Shown here: positions 36,493 through 46,586 of the stretch, in pieces
How positions within the stretch are numbered: the stretch's first letter is position 1
Layout: every line of letters starts with the position of its first letter
Assembly: GCF_003751845.1 (NCBI RefSeq)
Contig: NZ_RJKQ01000003.1
Location: forward strand, 434,001-498,000
Reading direction: 5' to 3'
Source of the DNA: Enterobacter sp. BIGb0383
GTDB taxonomy: Bacteria; Pseudomonadota; Gammaproteobacteria; Enterobacterales; Enterobacteriaceae
Length of the DNA: 64,000 nt
The notes under the pieces: generated by a model
Told to the model about the DNA's origin: nothing
Seen by the model: only the letters and a program-made list of their open reading frames with translations
Databases searched by the model: none
Position numbers and translations under genes: made by a program

Positions 36493-37382
36493 TGGTTTCG
36501 AATCTGATAAGCCGCCGTCGCTTACTGACGGCTATGGCCCTGTCGCCGCTGCTCTGGCAGATGCGCGATGCCCGTGCGGCCAGCATCGATCCGCATCGCA
36601 TCGTGGCGCTGGAGTGGCTGCCGGTTGAGCTGCTGCTGGCGCTGGGCGTGATGCCCTATGGCGTGGCTGACGTGAATAATTACAATCTGTGGGTGAATGA
36701 ACCCTCGCTGCCCTCGACGGTGATTGACGTGGGCCTGCGTACCGAACCCAATCTTGAACTGCTGACCCAGATGAAGCCCTCGTATCTGGTCTGGTCGGCA
36801 GGCTACGGTCCTTCTTCGTCGACGCTGGCGAAAATTGCGCCCGGCCGCGGCTTTACCTTTAGCGACGGCAAAAAGCCGCTGACGATGGCGCGCAACTCCC
36901 TGGGAGAGATGGCGCAGCTGCTGGATATGCAGGCGGCGGCGAATAAGCATCTCGACGAATTTGAACAGCTTATCGAGTCAATTAAACCCCGCTTTGCCGG
37001 GCGCGGCAGCCGTCCGCTGCTGATGCTGACCTTGCTCGATACCCGTCATATGCTGGTATTTGGTTCCAATTGCCTGTTCCAGGAAGTGCTCGATCGCTAC
37101 GGCATCGAGAATGCCTGGCATGGCGAAGAGACCTTCTGGGGTAGCACGACCGTTGGTATCGACCGTCTGGCCAGCTTTAAAGACGACGTGGACGTGCTCT
37201 GCTTCGATCACGGTAACGAGGCGGATATGCAGACGCTGATGGCGACGCCGCTGTGGCAGGCGATGCCCTTTGTGCGTGCCGGTCGCTTCCAGCGGGTTCC
37301 TGCTGTCTGGTTCTACGGGGCGACGCTTTCCGCGATGCACTTTGCCCGTGTGCTGGATGGCGCGCTGGGAGGCAAAGCATGA
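36492..37382 (+). CDS. fhuD: Ferric hydroxamate periplasmic binding protein
   Basis: Binds ferric hydroxamates in the periplasm and delivers them to FhuB. The product has 296 residues, as in E. coli. The N-terminal signal has a twin-arginine-like start (ISRRRLLTAMAL) and ends near residue 30. The two-lobed binding-protein pattern includes ALEWLPVELLLALG and a central helix region. It overlaps fhuC by one base and fhuB by four bases. Confidence 0.95.
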   Translation: MVSNLISRRRLLTAMALSPLLWQMRDARAASIDPHRIVALEWLPVELLLALGVMPYGVADVNNYNLWVNEPSLPSTVIDVGLRTEPNLELLTQMKPSYLVWSAGYGPSSSTLAKIAPGRGFTFSDGKKPLTMARNSLGEMAQLLDMQAAANKHLDEFEQLIESIKPRFAGRGSRPLLMLTLLDTRHMLVFGSNCLFQEVLDRYGIENAWHGEETFWGSTTVGIDRLASFKDDVDVLCFDHGNEADMQTLMATPLWQAMPFVRAGRFQRVPAVWFYGATLSAMHFARVLDGALGGKA

Positions 37383-39358
37383 CGCGCCGCAATCTCGTCT
37401 TCCCGGCGCTGCTGGCCGTCCTCTTTGTGCTGGCCGCCCTGTTAAGCTGGTCGAATTTAACCCATACCCTGCCGCGTGCGCAGTGGGGCGAAGCGTTCTG
37501 GCAGCCTGACCAGGATCGTATCCAGCAGATGCTGTTCCACTACAGCCTGTTGCCGAGGCTGGTGATTTCACTCCTGGTGGGTGCCGGGCTGGGGCTGGTG
37601 GGCGTGCTGTTCCAGCAGGTGCTGCGTAACCCGCTGGCCGAGCCGACCACGCTGGGTGTCTCTACCGGCGCACAGTTGGGGATGACGATTACCGCCCTGT
37701 GGGCGATCCCGGGCGTGATGGCCTCGCAGTTTGCGGCGCTGGCCGGTGCCTGCGTGGTGGGTGCGCTGGTGTTTGGCGTGGCCTGGGGGAAACGTTTATC
37801 GCCGGTGACGCTGATCCTGGCCGGTCTGGTGGTCAGCCTCTACTGCGGGGCGATTAACCAGCTGCTGGTACTGTTCCATCACGATCAGCTTCAGGGCATG
37901 TTCCTGTGGAGCACCGGCAGCCTGACCCAGACAGACTGGAGTATCGTCCAGCGGCTGTGGCCACAGCTGCTGATCGGTGCGATGCTGACCCTGCTTCTGC
38001 TGCGTCCCCTGACCTTAATGGGGCTGGATGACGGCGTGGCCCGCAATCTTGGGCTGGCCCTGTCTCTGGCTCGTCTGGCGGCGCTGACGCTGGCGATTGT
38101 GCTAAGCGCACTGCTGGTTAACGCGGTCGGGATTATCGGCTTTATCGGCCTGTTTTCGCCGCTGCTGGCGAAGATGGTTGGCGTGCGCCGACTTCTGCCG
38201 CGCCTGCTGGTGGCTCCGCTGATCGGGGCGCTGATCCTCTGGCTGTCCGATCAGATAGTGCTGTGGCTGACGCGGGTATGGATGGAAGTCTCCACCGGTG
38301 CCATCACCGCGCTTATCGGCGCGCCGCTGCTGCTGTGGCTGCTGCCGCGTCTGCGCAGTATGAGCGCTCCGGCAATGAATGCCGGAGACACCGTACCGGC
38401 CGAGCGTCAGCATCTGCCGTGGTTTGCCCTCGGCGGTGTTCTGTTCCTGCTGCTGGCGGCGACCGTGGCGCTATTCTTTGGCCGCGACGCGCAAGGCTGG
38501 ACCTGGGCCAGCGGCGACGTGCTGAATGTCCTGCTGGAGTGGCGCTGGCCGCGCATTGTGGCGGCCCTGACCGCCGGGATGATGCTGGCGGTCGCGGGCT
38601 GTATTATCCAGCGCCTGACCGGCAACCCGATGGCCAGCCCCGAAGTGCTGGGGATCAGCTCCGGCGCGGCCTTTGGCGTGGTGCTGATGCTGTTCTTCGT
38701 GCCCGGCAATGCCTTTGGCTGGCTGCTGCCTGCGGGCAGTCTTGGTGCTGCCGGAACGCTGCTGATTATCCTGATTGCCGCCGGGCGCGGGGGCTTTTCG
38801 CCGCACCGGATGCTGCTTGCCGGGATGGCGCTCAGTACCGCCTTTACCATGCTCCTGATGATGCTGCAGGCCAGCGGCGATCCGCGTATGGCCCAGATCC
38901 TGACCTGGATTTCCGGTTCAACCTACGGGGCGACCGGTGAGCAGGCGGTGAAAACCTTTGCGGTCATGGTTGTGCTGCTGGCGCTTGCGCCGCTGTGCCG
39001 TCGCTGGCTGACGATTCTGCCGCTGGGCGGTGAGACTGCTCGTGCGGTGGGAATGGCGCTGACGCCTTCACGCGTTGGCCTGCTGCTGCTGGCCGCCTGT
39101 CTGACAGCGACCGCCACTATGACTATCGGCCCGCTAAGCTTTATCGGCCTGATGGCACCGCATATTGCCAGAATGATGGGCTTCCGCCGGGCGATGCCGC
39201 ATATGGTGATGTCGGCGCTGATCGGTGGCGTGCTGCTGGTGCTGGCTGACTGGTGCGGACGCATGCTGATGTTCCCGTTCCAGATCCCGGCCGGGCTGCT
39301 GTCGACCTTTATCGGCGCGCCGTACTTTGTTTATTTGCTGAGAAAGCAGAGCAGGTAA
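37379..39358 (+). CDS. fhuB: Ferric hydroxamate permease, fused double-length
   Basis: Inner-membrane channel for ferric hydroxamates. The 659-residue protein is two homologous FecCD-type halves in tandem: N-half with NPLAEPTTLGVSTGAQLG near residue 83 and C-half with NPMASPEVLGISSGAAFG near residue 417. About 20 hydrophobic segments are visible. The ATG at 37379 overlaps fhuD and matches the E. coli N-terminus; a longer upstream frame lies inside fhuD. Confidence 0.95.
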   Translation: MTRRNLVFPALLAVLFVLAALLSWSNLTHTLPRAQWGEAFWQPDQDRIQQMLFHYSLLPRLVISLLVGAGLGLVGVLFQQVLRNPLAEPTTLGVSTGAQLGMTITALWAIPGVMASQFAALAGACVVGALVFGVAWGKRLSPVTLILAGLVVSLYCGAINQLLVLFHHDQLQGMFLWSTGSLTQTDWSIVQRLWPQLLIGAMLTLLLLRPLTLMGLDDGVARNLGLALSLARLAALTLAIVLSALLVNAVGIIGFIGLFSPLLAKMVGVRRLLPRLLVAPLIGALILWLSDQIVLWLTRVWMEVSTGAITALIGAPLLLWLLPRLRSMSAPAMNAGDTVPAERQHLPWFALGGVLFLLLAATVALFFGRDAQGWTWASGDVLNVLLEWRWPRIVAALTAGMMLAVAGCIIQRLTGNPMASPEVLGISSGAAFGVVLMLFFVPGNAFGWLLPAGSLGAAGTLLIILIAAGRGGFSPHRMLLAGMALSTAFTMLLMMLQASGDPRMAQILTWISGSTYGATGEQAVKTFAVMVVLLALAPLCRRWLTILPLGGETARAVGMALTPSRVGLLLLAACLTATATMTIGPLSFIGLMAPHIARMMGFRRAMPHMVMSALIGGVLLVLADWCGRMLMFPFQIPAGLLSTFIGAPYFVYLLRKQSR

Positions 39359-39367
39359 TCAGGTGGG

Positions 39368-39395
39368 ATACCGGGCTGCCGTCGCAGCCCGGTAT
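39368..39395. terminator. Bidirectional terminator between fhuB and hemL
   Basis: A 12-bp stem ATACCGGGCTGC with its complement and a CGTC loop lies between the convergent stops. Confidence 0.8.
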
Positions 39396-39403
39396 TAAAC
39401 GGC

Positions 39404-40684
39404 TTACAGTTTTGCAAACGCCTTGCGTGCTGCATCGATGGTTTTATCGATATCCGCTTCGCTGTGCGCCACGGACATAAAGCCCGCCTCAAACGCCGAC
39501 GGCGCAAGGTACACACCCTCTTCCAGCATCAGATGGAAGAAACGCTTAAAGCGTTCCACATCGCATTTCACCACGTCCTGATAGCAGGTCACGGTGTCGG
39601 CATCGGTAAAGAAGATCCCGAACATCCCGCCAACGTTATTCACCACCAGACCAATACCGTTTTCCTGCGCGGCATTCAGCAGGCCGTCGGCCAGGCGATT
39701 GGTGAGATCGGTCAGAGTGGTATGGATACCCGGCTGCGCCACTTCGGTCAGACAGGCGTAGCCCGCAGCCATTGCAATCGGGTTACCGGACAGGGTGCCC
39801 GCCTGATAGACCGGCCCGGTCGGCGCCAGCGCTTCCATCACGTCACGGCGTCCGCCGAACGCGCCTACCGGCATCCCGCCGCCGATAATCTTGCCCAGGC
39901 AGGTCAGGTCCGGCACCACGTCGTAGTAAGCCTGTGCCCCGGCCAGCGCTACGCGGAAGCCGGTCATTACTTCATCGATAATCAGCAGCGCGCCGAACTC
40001 GTCGCACAGGGCGCGCAGGCCCGGCAGGAACTCGGCTGACGGCGGAATGCAGTTCATATTGCCGGCGACCGGCTCAACGATAATACAGGCGATCTCCTGC
40101 GGGAATTCGCTAAAGGCCTGGCGGACGGAGTCGAGATCGTTATAGGTGCAGGTCAGAGTATGACGCGCAAAGTCTGCCGGAACGCCCGGGGAGTTCGGCT
40201 GGCCGAGGGTCAGCGCGCCGGAACCGGCTTTCACCAGCAGGCAGTCGGCGTGGCCGTGATAGCAGCCTTCGAACTTGATAATTTTATCGCGGCCGGTAAA
40301 GCCACGGGCCAGGCGAATGGCGCTCATGGTGGCTTCGGTGCCGGAGTTCACCATGCGGACCATATCCATCGTCGGCACCAGCTCGGTCACCAGCGCCGCC
40401 ATCTTCACTTCCATCTCGGTCGGCGCGCCGAAGCTCAGGCCGCGCTGGGCCGCTTCAATCACCGCATTGCGGATGGCCGGGTGGTTGTGACCCAGCACCA
40501 TCGGTCCCCAGGAGCCGACATAATCGATATAGGCCTTGCCGTCGACATCGTACAGATATGCGCCGTCGGCACGTTCGATAAACAGCGGCGTACCGCCCAC
40601 GCCGGTAAATGCGCGGACCGGTGAGTTAACGCCGCCCGGAATAAGCTGACGTGCGGCCTGGTAGAGGTTTTCAGACTGGCTCAT
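39404..40684 (-). CDS. hemL: Glutamate-1-semialdehyde 2,1-aminomutase
   Basis: PLP enzyme making 5-aminolevulinate for heme. The product has 426 residues, like E. coli. The PLP lysine is in [13 protein letters not shown] near residue 265, and [17 protein letters not shown] near 120 binds the cofactor phosphate. The ATG at 40684 ([18 protein letters not shown]) matches the homologue; 45 upstream in-frame codons have no similarity. Confidence 0.97.
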   Translation of the reverse strand: MSQSENLYQAARQLIPGGVNSPVRAFTGVGGTPLFIERADGAYLYDVDGKAYIDYVGSWGPMVLGHNHPAIRNAVIEAAQRGLSFGAPTEMEVKMAALVTELVPTMDMVRMVNSGTEATMSAIRLARGFTGRDKIIKFEGCYHGHADCLLVKAGSGALTLGQPNSPGVPADFARHTLTCTYNDLDSVRQAFSEFPQEIACIIVEPVAGNMNCIPPSAEFLPGLRALCDEFGALLIIDEVMTGFRVALAGAQAYYDVVPDLTCLGKIIGGGMPVGAFGGRRDVMEALAPTGPVYQAGTLSGNPIAMAAGYACLTEVAQPGIHTTLTDLTNRLADGLLNAAQENGIGLVVNNVGGMFGIFFTDADTVTCYQDVVKCDVERFKRFFHLMLEEGVYLAPSAFEAGFMSVAHSEADIDKTIDAARKAFAKL

Positions 40685-40818
40685 TGAGAGATCCCTGGTT
40701 CTGAGAAAAATGGTTGCCGGTATTCTAAGGGATTCGATAAGGGTTATGAAAGCGTTGCCCGTCGGGAACGTCAACAGGAGAGGGTTTTCCCGCGACGTTG
40801 CAGAGCGAGGCGAGTACA

Positions 40819-40860
40819 ATGCTGTCTCAATTTGGTCAGACCAATAGACAGGTATGGTGA
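40819..40860 (+). CDS. Candidate 13-residue ORF coupled to clcA
   Basis: ATG at 40819 opens 13 codons ([13 protein letters not shown]) ending in TGA at 40858-40860. The final A of the stop is the first base of the clcA ATG. GAGG lies eight bases upstream of the mini-ORF. This arrangement could couple clcA translation to the short ORF. However, TACAAT overlaps its ATG and could instead be a promoter -10, in which case the ORF is not transcribed. It may be a chance ORF. Confidence 0.3.
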   Translation: MLSQFGQTNRQVW

Positions 40861-42263
40861 TGAACGCGGAATCTTCCCTTTCTGCCCGTCAAAGAGTACG
40901 ACAGCGACGCAGCGAGACAATAAAACGTCTTGTTAGGCAGGATAAAACGCCGTTGGCTATTCTGGTGATGGCCGCGCTGGTTGGAACGCTTGCCGGACTG
41001 CTGGGGGTGGCTTTTGAAAAAGCGGTTAATGCCGTGCTGGCGCTTCGGCTGGCAACGCTTGCCCATCACGTTGATCGCAGCCTTCTGCTGTGGCCGCTGG
41101 CCTTTGTGTTATCAGCCATTCTGGCGATGGTGGGTTACTGGCTGGTACGCCGTTTTGCACCCGAGGCCGGAGGATCGGGGATCCCGGAAATTGAGGGTGC
41201 GCTGGAAGAGCTGCGGCCAGTCAGGTGGTGGCGGGTTATTCCGGTCAAGTTTATCGGCGGTATGGGGACGCTGGGTGCGGGAATGGTGCTTGGCCGAGAA
41301 GGGCCGACGGTCCAGTTGGGCGGTAATATTGGACGAATGGTTCTGGATATTTTTCACCTCCGTAGCCCGGAAGCGCGCCATACGTTGCTGGCGACCGGTG
41401 CGGCTGCCGGGTTGTCTGCGGCGTTTAACGCACCGCTGGCAGGCATTCTCTTTATTCTGGAAGAGATGCGGCCGCAGTTCCGTTACAACCTAATCTCAAT
41501 TAAAGCGGTCTTTATCGGCGTCATTATGTCCAGCATCGTCTTTCGCCTGTTTAACGGCGAAGCGGCGGTAATCGAAGTGGGTAAGCTGAGTAATGCGCCG
41601 GTGGATACTCTGTGGCTCTATTTTATACTGGGTATGGTGTTTGGCTGCGTCGGACCCGCATTCAACTATCTCGTGTTACGTACTCAGGATATGTTTCAGC
41701 GGCTGCACGGTGGCAGAACCGGGCGCTGGGTGCTGATTGGCGGACTGCTGGGCGGCGGGTGCGGTATTCTGGGCCTGATTGCACCTGCGTTGACGGGCGG
41801 GGGATTTAATCTGATCCCCGTTGCGGCGGCGGGCAGCTACGGTATCGGGATGCTGCTGTTCCTTTTTCTCGCCAGAACGCTCACGACCCTGCTCTGTTTT
41901 TCCTCTGGCGCACCGGGCGGTATTTTTGCGCCTATGCTGTCTCTGGGAACGCTGCTTGGAACGGCATTTGGTACAGCCGCCGCGCACGGGTTCCCCGATC
42001 TACACTTGCAGGCAGGGACTTTTGCTATTGCTGGAATGGGGGCACTGTTTGCCGCCTCAGTGCGTGCGCCGCTGACCGGCATTGTGCTGGTACTGGAGAT
42101 GACAGACAATTACCAGCTTATTTTGCCAATGATTATTACCTGTCTCGGTGCGACACTGCTCGCGCAGTTTCTTGGCGGCAGTCCACTCTATTCGAGCATT
42201 CTTGCGCGTACCCTGGCGAAGCAGCAGGTGTCCGTCAGTGCGACCATCCGTGAGAATACTTGA
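40860..42263 (+). CDS. clcA: H(+)/Cl(-) exchange transporter ClcA
   Basis: Inner-membrane proton/chloride antiporter that supports extreme acid resistance. The product has 467 residues from the ATG at 40860, which has AGGT at a suitable distance; an ATG at 40854 is too close to that site. Conserved ion-pathway motifs are GGSGIPE near residue 104, GREGPT (gating glutamate) near 145, the proton glutamate in EEMRPQFRY near 200, and GAPGGIFAP near 353. It is divergent from hemL. Confidence 0.95.
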   Translation: MNAESSLSARQRVRQRRSETIKRLVRQDKTPLAILVMAALVGTLAGLLGVAFEKAVNAVLALRLATLAHHVDRSLLLWPLAFVLSAILAMVGYWLVRRFAPEAGGSGIPEIEGALEELRPVRWWRVIPVKFIGGMGTLGAGMVLGREGPTVQLGGNIGRMVLDIFHLRSPEARHTLLATGAAAGLSAAFNAPLAGILFILEEMRPQFRYNLISIKAVFIGVIMSSIVFRLFNGEAAVIEVGKLSNAPVDTLWLYFILGMVFGCVGPAFNYLVLRTQDMFQRLHGGRTGRWVLIGGLLGGGCGILGLIAPALTGGGFNLIPVAAAGSYGIGMLLFLFLARTLTTLLCFSSGAPGGIFAPMLSLGTLLGTAFGTAAAHGFPDLHLQAGTFAIAGMGALFAASVRAPLTGIVLVLEMTDNYQLILPMIITCLGATLLAQFLGGSPLYSSILARTLAKQQVSVSATIRENT

Positions 42264-42285
42264 ACGTATTACCCTGGTGTTGGAT

Positions 42286-42314
42286 AATGACGCTAATGAT
42301 CGGGTCATTTTTTG
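42286..42314 (+). terminator. Possible terminator of clcA
   Basis: AATGAC pairs with GTCATT and a run of T follows. The stem is short and the loop long, so confidence is limited. It lies in the 81-base gap before erpA. Confidence 0.4.
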
Positions 42315-42344
42315 CCCGGATCGCAGTATCAATGGGAGCATATT

Positions 42345-42689
42345 ATGAGTGATGATATTGCAGTGCCGCTGCAGTTTACCGACGCAGCCGCCAGCAAAGT
42401 AAAAAACCTGATCGCAGATGAAGATAACCCGAATATGAAGCTGCGGGTTTACATCACCGGCGGTGGCTGTAGCGGCTTCCAGTATGGTTTCACCTTTGAC
42501 GATCAGGTCAATGAAGGCGATATGACCATCGAGAAGCAGGGCGTTGGCCTGGTGGTTGACCCAATGAGCCTGCAGTATCTGGTCGGCGGTGCCGTTGACT
42601 ATACCGAAGGTCTGGAAGGTTCCCGCTTTATCGTGACCAACCCGAACGCGACCAGCACCTGCGGCTGCGGTTCGTCCTTCAGCATCTGA
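42345..42689 (+). CDS. erpA: Iron-sulfur cluster insertion protein ErpA
   Basis: A-type carrier that delivers Fe-S clusters to targets such as IspG. The product has 114 residues. Cluster ligands are Cys42 (GGGCSGF), Cys106 and Cys108 (TCGCG). The ATG at 42345 follows GGGAGC. It is monocistronic with a strong terminator. Confidence 0.97.
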   Translation: MSDDIAVPLQFTDAAASKVKNLIADEDNPNMKLRVYITGGGCSGFQYGFTFDDQVNEGDMTIEKQGVGLVVDPMSLQYLVGGAVDYTEGLEGSRFIVTNPNATSTCGCGSSFSI

Positions 42690-42705
42690 TTTTCAGGTTC
42701 TGACA

Positions 42706-42734
42706 AAAAAGCCGTGTCTGCGACACGGCTTTTT
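42706..42734. terminator. Bidirectional terminator between erpA and yadS
   Basis: AAAAAGCCGTGTC pairs perfectly with GACACGGCTTTTT across a TGC loop, giving T-runs on both strands. Confidence 0.92.
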
Positions 42735-42735
42735 G

Positions 42736-43359
42736 CTATCTACTGTTTTCATCCAGCGCAAAGGTCGGCAGTTTTAGATGCCAGCGTATCGCCGCCAGGC
42801 GGATGGAGAGCGTGACGACCATACCCAGCATACTGGCGATTTCCAGCGGGACGGCAAAGACATACCAGGCGCTGGCATGAACAATACCGCCGACAATACA
42901 GGCCGTAGCGTAGATTTCGGTCCGCAGAATCATCGGAATTTCGCGCGCCAGCACGTCGCGGATAATCCCGCCGCCGACGCCGGTGACCACACCCATACAG
43001 ATAGCGACAAGCGGGCCGGTGCCGGCCAGAAAGGCTTTGTTTACGCCGATACCGACAAATACCGCCAGTCCCACCGCATCCAGTACTGGCAGCACCCATT
43101 TCGGCAGGCGACGCGGCTGCCTGACCACAAGAATGGTCAGCATACTGGTGACCATCGCCACCACCAGATCGGTGGGATCGGTCACCCAGAAGACCGGACC
43201 GTTGGCCAGGGCCATATCACGAATGGTGCCGCCGCCGACCGCCGTCACCACGCCGAGTACCAGCACGCCAAAGGGATCCATCCGCAGTTTACCGGCAAGC
43301 AGAACGCCAGAGATGGCGAAAACGGCCGTACCGACAATATCCAGCCAATAGACGAGCAT
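42736..43359 (-). CDS. yadS: YadS, TRIC (UPF0126) family channel-like membrane protein
   Basis: A 207-residue inner-membrane protein with about seven hydrophobic segments and two copies of the TRIC repeat with glycine-rich motifs (VTAVGGGTIRDMAL and VTGVGGGIIRDVLA). Bacterial TRIC homologues conduct cations, but the physiological role is unclear. It is third in mtn-btuF-yadS, as in E. coli, 14 bases after btuF. Confidence 0.92.
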   Translation of the reverse strand: MLVYWLDIVGTAVFAISGVLLAGKLRMDPFGVLVLGVVTAVGGGTIRDMALANGPVFWVTDPTDLVVAMVTSMLTILVVRQPRRLPKWVLPVLDAVGLAVFVGIGVNKAFLAGTGPLVAICMGVVTGVGGGIIRDVLAREIPMILRTEIYATACIVGGIVHASAWYVFAVPLEIASMLGMVVTLSIRLAAIRWHLKLPTFALDENSR

Positions 43360-43373
43360 GATGGGGTCCCCGA

Positions 43374-44174
43374 TTAATCTACCTGCGCCAGTGCGCCACA
43401 GAGTTGTTTTGCGGCGAGGATAATACGCGGACCGGCCCGTTCAAACCAGTCGCTGGTAACGGGAATAACGGGAATTTTTAGCTGAGAATGCCAGAAACGC
43501 TCAATTTTGCCGATCTCATCACTGTCACCGGTGATCACGATCGCCTGAGGATGGCGCGACAAAACCTGCTCGCGGCTGACCTGAGGCCAGGGCACGCGGC
43601 TGTCGGCAAAGATGTTATCTCCGCCGCACAGAGAGAGGACCTGATGCTGGATGGAGCCTTTGCCGCTGGTAAAGAGCGGCGTGGAGCCAAACTGCATAAA
43701 CACCCGTTTTGGCGGTTGGCTGGCGTAACGTTGTTGCAGCGTACTGTATTCATCGCGGATCTGCCGTGCAGCCTGATGCGCCTTGTCCGGCGTCGGGCTC
43801 CAGTCGGCAAGCTGGTCCAGGGAGCGGGCGACCTGCTCGATGCTGTCTACATTGAGCCACATGACGTTGATGCCGAGAGAAGCCAACTGATTCACCTGAC
43901 GCTCGGCGTTGCCGCCGCGCCAGGCCAGTACCAGATCGGGCTTCAGGGCGACGATACGCTCAACATTCATCCCCTGCCAACTGGCCACCTGCTCAATCTT
44001 TGCCGCCGGAGGCGGATAGTCGGAGTAGCTGCTGACGGCAACGGGTGTGATACCGGCGGCAAACGCCAGTTCGGTATTGGAAGGGGAGAGGCTGATAACA
44101 CGCGGCGCGGCAAGCAGCCACGCCGGTGTCAGTAGTAACAGCGCAGCAAGCGCGCCGAATCGGACCTTACCCAC
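43374..44174 (-). CDS. btuF: Vitamin B12 periplasmic binding protein BtuF
   Basis: Captures cobalamin in the periplasm for the BtuCD transporter. The 266-residue length equals E. coli when started at the GTG at 44174 (then [14 protein letters not shown]), which overlaps the mtn stop by eight bases. An ATG at 44201 would add nine residues before the signal peptide and lies inside mtn. The signal peptide ends near LLAAP. Binding-protein signatures include [17 protein letters not shown] and [12 protein letters not shown]. Confidence 0.92.
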   Translation of the reverse strand: MGKVRFGALAALLLLTPAWLLAAPRVISLSPSNTELAFAAGITPVAVSSYSDYPPPAAKIEQVASWQGMNVERIVALKPDLVLAWRGGNAERQVNQLASLGINVMWLNVDSIEQVARSLDQLADWSPTPDKAHQAARQIRDEYSTLQQRYASQPPKRVFMQFGSTPLFTSGKGSIQHQVLSLCGGDNIFADSRVPWPQVSREQVLSRHPQAIVITGDSDEIGKIERFWHSQLKIPVIPVTSDWFERAGPRIILAAKQLCGALAQVD

Positions 44175-44865
44175 GCGCCAGTTTCTGCACCAGGGTTTCA
44201 ACCATCAGGCTGGACTGCTTCGCGGCCACGACCAGGAACTCATCAAAGCTGAGGTGGGACTCTTTATCTGCCACGTCGGAGATGGCGCGAACCACCACGA
44301 AAGGCACGCTGAAGCTATGGCACACGTGGGCAATCCCGGTGGCTTCCATCTCAACGGCAACCGCCTGCGGGAAGTTATGGCGAATTTTTGCCAGTCCTTC
44401 AGCGCCGTTGATAAAGGCATCACCGCTGACGATCAGACCGCGAACGGCATTAAGCTTCAGCTCGGTGATGCAGCTTTCGGCTGCCGCAACCAGTTTCTCA
44501 TCGGCTTTAAACCCGGCCGGGCAGCCAGGAAGCTGGCCGTACTCGTAGCCAAAGGCGGTCACGTCCGCATCGTGATAGCGGGCTTCGTCGGAAACCACGA
44601 TATCGCCGACTTTCAGCGTTGGGGCCAGGCCGCCTGCAGAACCGGTATTAATCACCACATCTGGTTTGCAATGTTCCAGCAGCAGGGTGGTGCCCATTGC
44701 CGCCGCCACTTTACCGATGCCGGATTTCAGCAGAGCAACCTCAACGCCGTTCAGCAGGCCGGTGTAAATTTCGCTGCCGCCGAGGCGAATAGTCTGACGG
44801 TTTTCAATTTTGTCACGCAGGACCGTTACTTCTTCGTCCATGGCCGCAATAATGCCAATTTTCAT
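44167..44865 (-). CDS. mtn: 5'-methylthioadenosine/S-adenosylhomocysteine nucleosidase
   Basis: Cleaves MTA, a by-product of the spermidine synthase in this window, and SAH; also needed for autoinducer-2 production. The product has 232 residues, as in E. coli. Motifs are [13 protein letters not shown] at the start, INTGSAGGL near residue 75 and the catalytic Asp in [12 protein letters not shown] near 197. It is first in mtn-btuF-yadS and divergent from dgt. Confidence 0.97.
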   Translation of the reverse strand: MKIGIIAAMDEEVTVLRDKIENRQTIRLGGSEIYTGLLNGVEVALLKSGIGKVAAAMGTTLLLEHCKPDVVINTGSAGGLAPTLKVGDIVVSDEARYHDADVTAFGYEYGQLPGCPAGFKADEKLVAAAESCITELKLNAVRGLIVSGDAFINGAEGLAKIRHNFPQAVAVEMEATGIAHVCHSFSVPFVVVRAISDVADKESHLSFDEFLVVAAKQSSLMVETLVQKLARG

Positions 44866-44946
44866 AGATTTACTCGCGATGTGGCAGGATTAAAGGCATA
44901 GTCTATCATGCAGCCTGGGTGCAGCGCATTTCCCGAGGGAGAAGAT

Positions 44947-46446
44947 ATGGCACAGATTGATTTCCGCAACAAAATTAACTGGCGTCGTCGCTACCGTTCC
45001 CCGACAGGGGAGAAGACCGAACACGAGATCCTGCGTATTTTTGAGAGCGATCGCGGGCGAATTATCAATTCACCGGCCATTCGCCGCCTGCAGCAAAAAA
45101 CCCAGGTTTTCCCTCTGGAACGCAATGCCGCGGTGCGTACCCGGCTCACCCACTCCATGGAAGTCCAGCAGGTCGGGCGCTATATCGCCAAAGAGGTGCT
45201 TAGCCGCCTGAAGCAGCAGAAGCTGCTGGAAACCTACGGCCTGGATGAGCTGGCCGGGCCGTTTGAAAGCATTGTGGAGATGGCCTGCCTGATGCACGAC
45301 ATCGGCAACCCGCCGTTTGGCCATTTTGGCGAAGCGGCGATCAATGACTGGTTTAGCCAGCGTCTCTGCCCGCAGCCTGCCAGGGACGACCGCTGCAGCG
45401 TGGCGGTGCTACGCCTGCAGGAAGGTGAAGAGAGCCTCAATGCGCTACGGCTAAAAGTGCGCCAGGATCTCTGCCATTTCGAAGGTAACGCCCAGGGGAT
45501 CCGCCTGGTTCACTCCCTGATGCGCATGAATCTGACCTGGGCGCAGGTGGGGTGCATTCTGAAATATACCCGTCCGGCCTGGTGGCGCGATGAGATCCCG
45601 CAGAGCCATCACTATTTAATGAAGAAGCCCGGTTATTACCTGGCGGAAGAGGCCTATATCGAGCGTCTGCGTAAAGAACTCGATCTGGCGCCTTACAGTC
45701 GTTTCCCCTTAACCTGGATTATGGAGGCGGCGGACGATATTTCGTATTGCGTCGCGGACCTCGAAGACGCCGTTGAAAAACGGATTTTCAGTGTCGATCA
45801 GCTCTATCAGCATTTGTATGACGCCTGGGGCCACCATGAAAAAGGATCGCTCTTTTCTCAGGTAGTCGAAAATGCCTGGGAGAAGTCGCGATCTAATTCA
45901 CTACAGCGCAGCGCCGAAGATCAGTTCTTTATGTATTTGCGGGTGAATACGCTCAGTAAACTGGTGCCTTACGCGGCCCAGCGATTTATCGATAATATCG
46001 CGCAAATCTATCGCGGTGATTTCAATCACGCCCTGCTGGAAGATGACAGCGATTTTAGCCAGCTCCTTGAACTTTATAAAAATGTCGCCATACATCATGT
46101 GTTCAGCCACCCCGACGTCGAACAGCTGGAATTACAGGGTTATCGGGTGATAAGCGGTCTGCTGGAGATCTATTCCCCGCTGCTGAACCTGTCGCTGGAG
46201 GATTTCAGCGAGCTGGTGGAAAAAGAGCGGGTACGTCGTTTACCGATTGAAACCCGGCTATTGCATAAATTATCCACCCGCCATCGACTGGCCTATGTGG
46301 AAGCGGTCGGGAAATTGTCTCGCGATGCCGCAGACTATCCGTTGATGGAATATTATTACCGTTGTCGGCTGCTGCAGGACTATATCAGCGGGATGACCGA
46401 TCTCTATGCGTGGGATGAATACAGACGATTAATGGCGGTGGAGTAA
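44947..46446 (+). CDS. dgt: Deoxyguanosine triphosphate triphosphohydrolase
   Basis: Hydrolyses dGTP to deoxyguanosine and triphosphate. The 499-residue product matches E. coli Dgt (505 aa). The HD domain has the metal-binding [10 protein letters not shown] near residue 67 and [16 protein letters not shown] near 115. The ATG at 44947 ([15 protein letters not shown]) follows GAGGGAGAAG. Thirteen upstream codons in frame are not conserved. Confidence 0.96.
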   Translation: MAQIDFRNKINWRRRYRSPTGEKTEHEILRIFESDRGRIINSPAIRRLQQKTQVFPLERNAAVRTRLTHSMEVQQVGRYIAKEVLSRLKQQKLLETYGLDELAGPFESIVEMACLMHDIGNPPFGHFGEAAINDWFSQRLCPQPARDDRCSVAVLRLQEGEESLNALRLKVRQDLCHFEGNAQGIRLVHSLMRMNLTWAQVGCILKYTRPAWWRDEIPQSHHYLMKKPGYYLAEEAYIERLRKELDLAPYSRFPLTWIMEAADDISYCVADLEDAVEKRIFSVDQLYQHLYDAWGHHEKGSLFSQVVENAWEKSRSNSLQRSAEDQFFMYLRVNTLSKLVPYAAQRFIDNIAQIYRGDFNHALLEDDSDFSQLLELYKNVAIHHVFSHPDVEQLELQGYRVISGLLEIYSPLLNLSLEDFSELVEKERVRRLPIETRLLHKLSTRHRLAYVEAVGKLSRDAADYPLMEYYYRCRLLQDYISGMTDLYAWDEYRRLMAVE

Positions 46447-46506
46447 TTACTTTGAGAATTGTAAAGACGGACAATAAATTTTTACTTTTTGCCGAAACGT
46501 CCGCCC

Positions 46507-46534
46507 GGAACTTAAGGGTATAAAACAACTCTGA
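46507..46534 (+). promoter_or_regulatory. Sigma-E type promoter of degP
   Basis: GGAACTT (46507-46513) and TCTGA (46530-46534) are separated by 16 bases and match the sigma-E consensus and the E. coli degP promoter almost base for base. Envelope-stress induction is inferred. The sigma-E pathway protease RseP is also encoded in this window. Confidence 0.85.
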
Positions 46535-46586
46535 ATGTGACGTACACAGCGTTTTTACCCTATTCAGTTTATTGAGATTGAGACAC

